Shown one piece after another: positions 49,959-55,933 of a stretch of 55,933 nt of DNA; within the stretch, counting starts at the first letter, position 1; the number at the start of each line of letters is the position of its first letter. Source of the stretch: Streptomyces sp. Ru72 (lineage in GTDB: Bacteria; Actinomycetota; Actinomycetes; Streptomycetales; Streptomycetaceae); contig NZ_PQSR01000044.1 in NCBI RefSeq assembly GCF_002920635.1, forward strand, positions 1 through 55,933, given 5' to 3'. The position numbers and the translations under genes are program-made. Under the pieces are notes generated by a model. That model made no database searches and was not told the origin of the DNA. It worked only from the letters and a program-made list of their open reading frames with translations.

Positions 49959-50819
49959 ATGAAGATCTTTCTCACCGGTGGATCCGGATACATCGGCAAG
50001 GCCACGATCAGCGCGCTGGTCCGCCACGGGCACACCGTCGATGCGCTGGCCCGCAACGACCGCGCCGCCGAGACGGTCAGCTCCTTCGGGGCGACTCCGG
50101 TGCGCGGCGGCCTGGGAGACCTCGGCGTACTCAACGCGGCAGCGGCCCGCGCCGAGGCGGTCGTGCACCTGGCGCAGGCGGAGACCGGTGACGAGGACCT
50201 CGCGGCCGCCACCGCCATGCAGGACGGCATCGGCACCGGCACCTATGTGCACACCGGCGGCACCTGGGTCTACGGCGACACCGGCGGGGTCGTGGACGAG
50301 ACCGCCCCGTGGAACCCGCCGTCCCTGGTCGCCTGGCGCAAGTCCGTCGAGGACGCCGTCCTGCAGCGTGCGCAGCAGGGTGGCCGCCCCGTCGTGGTGC
50401 AGCCCGGCCTGCTGTACGGCGGCGAGAACCGTCTGATCGACCTCTTCTACACCACCCCGGGCAAGGAGGCGGGCGCCATCCCCTACATCGGCGACGGCGC
50501 GAACCGCTGGGCGCTGGTGCACATCGACGACATCGCGGAGCTGTACGTCGCCGCCCTGAAGGCCAAGCCCGGTTCGGTGTACGTCGGCGTGGGCGGCGTG
50601 AACCCCACCGCCAAGGAATGCTCGCTGGCCGTCGCCCGCTCCGTCGGCCTCGACGGCAAGGTCGCCTCCATCACGCTGGAGCAGGCGCGCGAGCAGATGG
50701 GCCCGATCGCGGACGCCTTCGCCCTCGACCAGCAGCTCACCCCGGCGCGTGCCGAGGCGGAGCTGGGGTGGGCCCCCGTGCAGACCGACCCGCTGACCGT
50801 CCTCGCCGCCGGCGAGTGA
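49959..50819 (+). CDS. NAD-dependent epimerase/dehydratase-family protein (atypical SDR)
   Basis: The predicted protein has 286 residues, starting MKIFLTGGSGYIGKATISAL with GGGAG upstream. The dinucleotide motif is TGGSGYIG. The YxxxK-type active site is weak: the expected Tyr lies in a WVYGD/VAWRKSVED context. The later VVVQPGLLYGGENRLIDLFY and ALVHIDDIAELYVAALKAKP match atypical/extended SDRs of the NmrA or epimerase group. The likely role is an oxidoreductase or NAD(P)-sensing protein. It is divergent from the truncated MFS gene across the compound palindrome, so the pair may once have shared an operator. It is convergent with cydB. Confidence 0.9.
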   Translation: MKIFLTGGSGYIGKATISALVRHGHTVDALARNDRAAETVSSFGATPVRGGLGDLGVLNAAAARAEAVVHLAQAETGDEDLAAATAMQDGIGTGTYVHTGGTWVYGDTGGVVDETAPWNPPSLVAWRKSVEDAVLQRAQQGGRPVVVQPGLLYGGENRLIDLFYTTPGKEAGAIPYIGDGANRWALVHIDDIAELYVAALKAKPGSVYVGVGGVNPTAKECSLAVARSVGLDGKVASITLEQAREQMGPIADAFALDQQLTPARAEAELGWAPVQTDPLTVLAAGE

Positions 50820-50876
50820 ACGAGCTCCCGCGGCACAGTCGGCCGCACGGGCCCGAGACGGGCCGAGTACGAGGTG

Positions 50877-51902
50877 TCAGTGCTCCTCCGGCTCCAGCCG
50901 GCCACGGACCGCCAGGCGGAACAGGAGGATGAGCGAGGGGACGATGACCAGGCCGGCGACGACGGCGACGCCGACGACGACGTTCAGCGAGGAGGACGGG
51001 GCCGCCGCCTCGTCGATCGTCACATGGGTGCCGAGCAGGTACGGGTACTGCGCGACGCCCCAGCCGAGGACGACCAGGGCGACCGCGCCGCCGGCCAGCA
51101 CGCGCAGATTGCGCATCACCTTCCGGCGGAGCAGCGCCATCGTGGCCAGGCCGCACAGGGCCGCGATGACGACCAATGGCAGTGCCCTGCCGCTGAGTTC
51201 GCCGAACAGGCGGGGCGAGTCGGCCCGGAGGACGAAGATGCCGGCGATGCTGACGATGCCGGTGCCGACGGCGGCGGCGAACGCGCGGGCCCGGTAGTAG
51301 TGGACCAGGGCGGTGGCGTTCAGGCGCGCGGCGGTGGCGTTCAGGCGCGCGGCGGTGGCGTACAGGTAGACGGCCGCCAGGTAGGCACAGGTCAGGACGG
51401 CGAGCACGCCACCGAGGACCGAGGTGGGGTTGAGCCAGGAGGTGATGGCGTCTCCCCCGCCGGCCGCGGGTACCCGCCCGGAGGCGATGCCGCCCGCGAT
51501 GGCACCGAAGCAGAACGGCGTCAGGAGCGACGACACGGCGAACGCCACGCCGTAGACACGCCGTTCGGGGGTGCGCAGGGACGCCTTGCGGAAGGCGAAG
51601 CCCGCGCCGCGCAGCACGATACCGAGGGCGGCGACGCCGAGCGGGAGGTAGAGCGTGGTGGTGATGGCGGCGAACGCGGTGGGGAACGACGTCCACAGGA
51701 ACACCAGGCAGTAGACGAGCCAGGTGTGGTTGGCCTCCCAGACCGGGCCGAGCGAGATGTCGATCAGGTGGCGGGGTTCCTTGCCGCGTTCGGCGCCGCC
51801 CGCCGTGAGGTCCCAGAACCCGGCGCCGAAGTCGGCGCCGGCGAGCAGCGAGTACGCGATGACGCCGATGAAGAGGAAACTGACGACGACGTCGGGCATC
51901 AT
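50877..51902 (-). CDS. cydB: Cytochrome bd-type quinol oxidase subunit II
   Basis: The predicted protein has 341 residues with about nine helices. The start MMPDVVVSFLFIGVIAYSLL and the conserved ADFGAGFWDLTAGG, EANHTWLVYCLVFLWTSFPT and RGAGFAFRK fit CydB. The overlap ATGATG joins it to the cydA stop, so the two are translated together. A 21-bp tandem duplication inside the gene adds a repeated TAARLNA segment to a helix. It forms the bd oxidase with CydA; no cydDC transporter genes follow. Confidence 0.93.
   Translation of the reverse strand: MMPDVVVSFLFIGVIAYSLLAGADFGAGFWDLTAGGAERGKEPRHLIDISLGPVWEANHTWLVYCLVFLWTSFPTAFAAITTTLYLPLGVAALGIVLRGAGFAFRKASLRTPERRVYGVAFAVSSLLTPFCFGAIAGGIASGRVPAAGGGDAITSWLNPTSVLGGVLAVLTCAYLAAVYLYATAARLNATAARLNATALVHYYRARAFAAAVGTGIVSIAGIFVLRADSPRLFGELSGRALPLVVIAALCGLATMALLRRKVMRNLRVLAGGAVALVVLGWGVAQYPYLLGTHVTIDEAAAPSSSLNVVVGVAVVAGLVIVPSLILLFRLAVRGRLEPEEH
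51310..51367. repeat. 21-bp tandem repeat inside cydB
   Basis: Units at 51310-51330 and 51331-51351 are identical, followed by a partial third. They encode a duplicated seven-residue segment (TAARLNA) on the minus strand and keep the frame. Confidence 0.9.
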
Positions 51903-53332
51903 CGCTCCGATTCGGCGGTGGCATCCGCGAGCCGGGGTCCGGACTGGGGGCCGTAGGGGACTTCCACCCCGGTGTCGCCCTCGGCCTGCCAGCGCTTGCG
52001 CATCGACAGCAGCACGGTGACCGCACTGACGCCGACGGCGACGTAGATGGCGAGGACGGCGGCGAACAGCGGCCAGACGTTGCCCTGCCGGGTCACCGCG
52101 TCGAGGGTCAGCAGGTGGCCGACGACCGTCCAGGGCTGGCGGCCCAGTTCGGTGACCATCCAGCCGGTCTCCAGGCAGGCGACGGCGGCCAGGCCGCTCG
52201 GTGCGCAGCAGCGCAGGAACCAGGTCTGGCGCTCCAGCGGGCGGCGCCGCCACATGAGCCAGGCGAACCACAGCACGAGCAGCATCAGGATCGAGGAGAG
52301 ACCGACCATCACGTCGAAGGCCAGGTGCACGGTGCTGACGATCCGGTCCGAGGGCCGCACCTCGGCGGGGATCGCTTCCAGTCCCTGGATGCGGGTGGAG
52401 GGCTTGAACGCGGCCAGGATGGAGGCCACGTCGGGGATCCGGATGCCGTAGCGGACCTCGCCGTCCACCAGGATGCCGCCGAGCGTCTCGGGGACGTGGG
52501 TCCCGGTCTTCGGCAGGAGTTCGATGGCCGCGAACTTCCTGGGCTCCGAGGCGAAGACGTACCGGGCGATGGTGTCGCCGACGATCATCTGCACGGGCAG
52601 GATCACGGCGGCGGTGACGAAGGAGATGAGGAAGCCGAGCCGGTGGTAGCGGCCCCGACGCCCGCGCAGGATGCCGACCGCGTACACGCTCGCCACGCCG
52701 AAGCCGGCGACGATGTAGGCGGCGAGCAGCATGTGGGCGAACTCGTACCAGAAGGCGCCGTTGAAGAAGACGCGGGCCGGGTGGACCTCGACGACCTGGC
52801 CGCCGCGGACCGTGAAGCCGCCGGGCTTGTTCATCCAGCTGTTGGCGCCGATGACGGCCGCCGCGCCGCCGATGCTGGCGAGGGCCACCGGGACGCCGGC
52901 CCAGAAGTGCGCCCAGGGCCTGAGCCGGTCCCAGCCGTAGATGTAGATCGAGACGAAGATCGCCTCGGTGAAGAAGAAGAGCCCCTCGATGGCGAAGGGG
53001 AAGCCGAACGCGGCGCCGTAGCGGCCCATCAGGCCGGGCCACAGCAGCCCGAGTTCGAAGGAGAGGACGGTGCCCGTGATCGCCCCGACGGCGAACAGTA
53101 CGGCGGCCACCTTCGACCACCGCTTGGCGAGCAGCAGGGAGTCGGCGTCACCCTTGCGCAGACCGCGGTAGTTGGCGATGAGCATCAGGGAGGTCAGCGC
53201 CACGCCGAACGGCACCAGGATGATGTGGAAGCCGAGCGTGAAGGCCATCTGCTGTCGTGCGGGCAGGAGCTGCGGCGGCTCGTCCGTGAAGGCCAGTACC
53301 TGGGTGAGGGAGTCCACGGCGAGTGTGCTCAT
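51899..53332 (-). CDS. cydA: Cytochrome bd-type quinol oxidase subunit I
   Basis: The predicted protein has 477 residues with about nine helices. Heme-ligand His36 lies in QQMAFTLGFHIILVPFGVAL; WYEFAHMLLAAYIVAGFG supplies a second heme His; the later Met axial ligand falls in the central helices. The sequence FELGLLWPGLMGRYGAAFGF, PFAIEGLFFFTEAIFVSIYI and NSWMNKPGGF is typical of actinobacterial CydA-like/cyanide-insensitive oxidases; the Q-loop is short. It oxidises menaquinol and reduces O2 to water. Its promoter should lie in the 344-bp AT-containing gap upstream. The gene ends in an overlap with cydB. Confidence 0.93.
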   Translation of the reverse strand: MSTLAVDSLTQVLAFTDEPPQLLPARQQMAFTLGFHIILVPFGVALTSLMLIANYRGLRKGDADSLLLAKRWSKVAAVLFAVGAITGTVLSFELGLLWPGLMGRYGAAFGFPFAIEGLFFFTEAIFVSIYIYGWDRLRPWAHFWAGVPVALASIGGAAAVIGANSWMNKPGGFTVRGGQVVEVHPARVFFNGAFWYEFAHMLLAAYIVAGFGVASVYAVGILRGRRGRYHRLGFLISFVTAAVILPVQMIVGDTIARYVFASEPRKFAAIELLPKTGTHVPETLGGILVDGEVRYGIRIPDVASILAAFKPSTRIQGLEAIPAEVRPSDRIVSTVHLAFDVMVGLSSILMLLVLWFAWLMWRRRPLERQTWFLRCCAPSGLAAVACLETGWMVTELGRQPWTVVGHLLTLDAVTRQGNVWPLFAAVLAIYVAVGVSAVTVLLSMRKRWQAEGDTGVEVPYGPQSGPRLADATAESER

Positions 53333-53676
53333 CGGGCACCGCCCAGACATCGGGCTCCGCCCGCGTACGACACCGCCATCTCGCCCCCATCCGTCCGGTC
53401 TGCCCGAGTCGACCCGGTCAGCGATATATAGAGTTGAATATCGTCGCTTCATGTAGCGGAGCGGGCGATACGCCCGACACGGTCGGCGTCTTCCACCGCA
53501 CGGGGGAACGGGGTCCCGGACGGGAGGCGGCCGGACGGCGGTTCTGCGGGGCTGGGCCGGGGGATTTCGTGTGGGCCGTTCGGTGCTCGCACACGTGATG
53601 TCCAGGCGAGGATCCGTTCCGGGCCAACCGCTGCGATCGCCCGCCTGGCCGCCTGTCCCGCAGCAGGTCCGCCGGT
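53333..53676. other. Intergenic region upstream of cydA
   Basis: No gene is supported. It has a strikingly AT-rich stretch with the dyad at 53422-53443 and otherwise GC-rich non-coding sequence. Confidence 0.5.
53422..53443. promoter_or_regulatory. CGATAT-N10-ATATCG dyad, candidate operator upstream of cydA
   Basis: A perfect 6-bp inverted repeat in an AT-rich island (CGATATATAGAGTTGAATATCG). It lies 90 bp upstream of the cydA start. The AT-rich core and spacing resemble PadR-type operators seen in actinomycetes. Confidence 0.5.
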
Positions 53677-54150
53677 TCATGAGCGGTTGCCGCGCGGGCC
53701 TTCCGCTGTGAAGGCCCTCAGCAGCGCTCGGCGCAGCAGGGGCAGGCTGCCCGTGAGGCTGTTGACCGCCTTGCGGCTGCCGTAGACCGCGATGGCGGCC
53801 CGCTCCAGCTTCTCGGTGGGGGTCGCCGCGACCAGCTCCGTGAGTTCGGGGCCGGGACCGGCGCGGCGGGCACCGGGTACGGGGCCTGCTCCGTGGCGCA
53901 TCGCCCGGTCGTCGGGGGCTGCACCGAGCCGGCCGTGCTGCAGGAAGTCCTCCCACTCGCGGTGGGCGTCGCGCATGGTCACCGCCGTGGCGCCGCCCGC
54001 CGTCTGCTCGCAGGCCACGAACGTCGCATCCTGTCGCGGCTCGAAGGTCCAGGTGAGGGAGGAGTGCGATCCCGGCTCCAGCCCCGACCAGCCAAGGCGG
54101 ATGACCGGCTGCCACTCTCCGTTTCCTCGTGCGGCTCGCGGTGGCTCCGT
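53677..54150 (-). pseudogene. SRPBCC-like remnant with hypothetical C-terminal segment
   Basis: The frame contains GWSGLEPGSHSSLTWTFEPR and REWEDFLQHGRLG, which resemble the last strand and helix of SRPBCC (activator of Hsp90 ATPase-like) proteins. A further segment follows (LTELVAATPTEKLERAAIAV, then SRKAVNSLTGSLPLLRRALL). No start codon exists in frame after the upstream DUF3592 stop, so a 5' truncation is likely. Confidence 0.45.
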
Positions 54151-54158
54151 CCCGGGGC

Positions 54159-54884
54159 TCAGTTCTTCACGACTGCCGCATCCTCGCCGGGCCGCCGGTC
54201 GACCGGTTTCCCTCGGTGCAGCCAGCGCCGCATGTCCTCTGTGAGAAGCCCCGCGCAGCACGCGGACAACGCAACGCAGCCGAGGGCCACTCCGGCGGCC
54301 GACAGTCTCAGCGCGACATGGTCCGGCGCCCCGGGCGGCGCTCCCAGCCGGTTGTCGACGTGGCCACGCGGGTCGACCGTCATGACGACCTGCGTTCCCA
54401 CCGGCGACTGCTCCCCCCGGAGCTTGTGCCTGGTCCCGTCCGGCAGCCGTACGACGACCCCGGAAGCGGTGCCGTCCGGGCTCGTCGACTCCCACTGCCT
54501 GGTCACGACACCGGTGATCGCGATCCCGCGGTCATGCAGAGCCTGCTGGTCGGAGTCGTGCCACCCGAAATACATCACGCCGCCGTACGCACACAGAAGA
54601 AGTAGACCCGTGCCGCCTCCGACGACGTAGGACGCTTTCCCGCGGTCACGGGAGTTGAGATACACAGCCGCCAGCACAGGGAAGACCAGGGAGACGGTCA
54701 TCCCGCCGCACGCCATGAAGATCGCCACCAGGTCCCGGTGCCCGTGCGCCCGCAACGCCAGCAGCACCCACGCCGTGAACAGGGTGAACCCGGTCGCCAC
54801 GCACGACCCCATGGCGAACGTTCCCAGCCACCCCGCAGCACGCCCGGCCGCCCGCAGCGCGACCCGCCCCCACGAACTCACCAT
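54159..54884 (-). CDS. DUF3592 domain-containing membrane protein
   Basis: The predicted protein has 241 residues. Four hydrophobic helices are apparent (residues about 14-44, 53-73, 85-105, 195-215). A soluble beta domain (about 112-180, with AITGVVTRQWESTSPDGTAS and VPLPDG-like VVVRLPDGTRHKLRG then QVVMTVDPRGHVDNRLG) matches DUF3592. The DPRG motif in VDPRGHVDNR is typical. Function is unknown; the protein is probably a membrane component with an extracytoplasmic or cytoplasmic beta domain. It lies just upstream of the SRPBCC relic. A longer in-frame start exists 12 codons upstream but lacks a clear Shine-Dalgarno. Confidence 0.82.
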   Translation of the reverse strand: MVSSWGRVALRAAGRAAGWLGTFAMGSCVATGFTLFTAWVLLALRAHGHRDLVAIFMACGGMTVSLVFPVLAAVYLNSRDRGKASYVVGGGTGLLLLCAYGGVMYFGWHDSDQQALHDRGIAITGVVTRQWESTSPDGTASGVVVRLPDGTRHKLRGEQSPVGTQVVMTVDPRGHVDNRLGAPPGAPDHVALRLSAAGVALGCVALSACCAGLLTEDMRRWLHRGKPVDRRPGEDAAVVKN

Positions 54885-54968
54885 GCGGCCAGCGTGACCG
54901 CGTCTCCCTGCCACGAACAAGCTTCCGGCTCGCGCAGATTTCAGCCAATGTGTGCCGCTGGTAACAGC

Positions 54969-55190
54969 TCACCGCTGCACCGAACGGACACTCACCCGCA
55001 GGCCCCCGCGGAAGTGATCGGCGGCCGGACGCACTTCGCCGCCGTCGACGTCGAGCAGCCGGTACGGCACCGGCCCGCCGGCGACCACGACCAGTCGGCC
55101 GATCTGCCGTACCCGAACCGCGCGGTGTTCCGCCCCCCGATCGCCGCCGGGTGCCCGGCTTGCGGGAAAGCCCCAGGAAGGTGGGAGCAT
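54969..55190 (-). pseudogene. Tyrosine integrase N-terminal remnant
   Basis: The frame reads RQIGRLVVVAGGPVPYRLLD and VDGGEVRPAADHFRGGLRVS before ending in a stop. This matches the start of Streptomyces phage-type tyrosine recombinases (PYxLVDxxGxxVxPAxxFLRxL). The SAM-like and catalytic domains (R...HxxR...Y) are absent. Only the N-terminal 70 codons remain, next to the hypothetical gene at the right edge. Confidence 0.55.
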
Positions 55191-55195
55191 GTGGC

Positions 55196-55678
55196 GTGCC
55201 CTACCACATCGTGACCGTGACCGGCTCGCACCGCACCGGCTTCGGTCTCCAGGTCGAACCCGCCGTTCCCATCAAGGCGTTGGCAGCCCGTGTCGCTGAC
55301 ACCGACGTGCCCGTGCGGGGCGACACTCTGCTCCTGCTCTTTCCCGAGGGCCGCCGCGGGCGGGCGATCCTTGCGGACTTCGCTGTGGAAGCATGGCGCG
55401 ACGGGGACACTTACTACTGCCGGAGCAGTCCTGATGACCCCGAGTTCACCCTCGTCATCGGTACCGAGCGCGGACCGGAGGACCTTCCGCCGGGCACGGA
55501 GATCTGGCTGGACGATGCCGCTCCCACCGGTGGTGTGCGAAGCGGCGGCTGGCGCCGGATCATCGCGCAGTTCGAGGACCTGCCGTGGGTGAGGGTCGAT
55601 CCCGGAGCGGCCCCGGAAACGATGCCGTCGCATTCGTCGTCCGTTGAGCCTTCCCGTGACACGCGCTTCCCGGAGTGA
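55196..55678 (+). CDS. Conserved hypothetical protein
   Basis: The predicted protein has 160 residues starting at GTG with GGGAG 8 nt upstream. The sequence PYHIVTVTGSHRTGFGLQVE, then VAVP-like AVPIKALAARVADTDVPVRG and DTLLLLFPEGRRGRAILADF is a compact soluble alpha/beta or beta-rich domain. A disordered tail (MPSHSSSVEPSRDTRFPE) follows. I do not recognise a named family. There is no signal peptide. It is divergent from the integrase relic. Confidence 0.7.
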   Translation: MPYHIVTVTGSHRTGFGLQVEPAVPIKALAARVADTDVPVRGDTLLLLFPEGRRGRAILADFAVEAWRDGDTYYCRSSPDDPEFTLVIGTERGPEDLPPGTEIWLDDAAPTGGVRSGGWRRIIAQFEDLPWVRVDPGAAPETMPSHSSSVEPSRDTRFPE

Positions 55679-55933
55679 CGGAGTGCGCGGACGAACGTTC
55701 GGCGGGATTTCCCCACACCGATAGGCGGATCCTCACCTCACAGACGGCTCGTATCAGCAGGTCACGGGAAACCGGCGTCGATGCCACGTCCGTCCGTGGG
55801 GGGCCGGCGCATGCGGCAACTACGCGCACACGCCGCCAGGTCGGGCTGTCCGGCCGCCGATTCTCGAACGGGGTGAGCAGGCCTCCGCACCGCCCCACCC
55901 GCCCCGATCACGCGGCCGGCCACCCCCGTCACC
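55679..55933. other. Right-edge region, nothing recognised
   Basis: No protein family or RNA gene is visible in the last 255 bp; a gene could begin beyond the window. Confidence 0.3.

Overview
The window is actinobacterial DNA, almost certainly from a Streptomyces. It is very GC-rich, uses GTG starts and ATGA/GTGA stop-start overlaps freely, and carries mycothiol-type, DUF6191, DUF6223, SpoIIE/RsbW and NarL-type two-component proteins typical of that genus. No rRNA, tRNA or CRISPR array was seen. All calls come from reading the sequence; no database search was run.

Layout. 1-7.9 kb is a transposase graveyard: an IS701 scrap at the left edge, one apparently complete IS5-type transposase, a frameshifted IS5 relative and smaller pieces. 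Intact passengers lie between them: two tandem MBL-fold hydrolases, DUF6191, an alpha/beta hydrolase and an NTF2-like protein. 8-15 kb holds an M20 peptidase divergent from an Lrp/AsnC regulator, then VOC, HIT, GNAT and DinB/maleylpyruvate-isomerase-like genes mixed with remnants (LacI, IS5, ISL3, a kinase tail). 15-19 kb has a MITE-like inverted-repeat element, DUF6223 and a histidine kinase/response regulator pair. 19.6-23.9 kb is a tightly overlapping Mrp/Mnh cation antiporter operon (E-F-G-DUF4040-B-C-D) without a full MnhA. 24-31 kb holds a DHFR-family protein, an MFS exporter, an in-frame transposase/ClC chloride-channel chimera, a MarR regulator, and an XRE regulator divergent from a methionine aminopeptidase across a 22-bp palindrome.

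32-35 kb is an ECF41 sigma factor followed by an oxidoreductase, a cupin lipoprotein and an AhpD-like protein. A textbook ECF41 promoter (TGTCACA-N16-CGTC) lies in the 3' end of the sigma gene, so this reads as a self-contained regulon. 35-39.7 kb holds an MFS exporter, an HD-domain protein, a GlxA-type regulator, WrbA and an AraC regulator, with clear operators and terminators. 40.6-46 kb is a hydroxyquinol/resorcinol degradation operon: a FAD phenol hydroxylase, a fused maleylacetate reductase-hydroxyquinol 1,2-dioxygenase, both 3-oxoadipate CoA-transferase subunits and a broken thiolase. Divergent from it is a PAS-GAF-SpoIIE-ATPase protein whose phosphatase active-site motifs are degenerate. 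49-56 kb has an NAD-dependent epimerase beside a large palindrome, cytochrome bd-type oxidase genes (cydAB), a DUF3592 protein, a truncated tyrosine integrase and a hypothetical gene.

Overall this looks like a variable (arm or island-like) chromosomal stretch in which catabolic, redox and transport modules sit among mobile-element debris. The most interesting items are the ECF41 regulon with its embedded promoter, the degenerate SpoIIE protein, the transposase-ClC fusion, the Mrp operon lacking MnhA, and the unexplained compound palindrome at about 49.85 kb.
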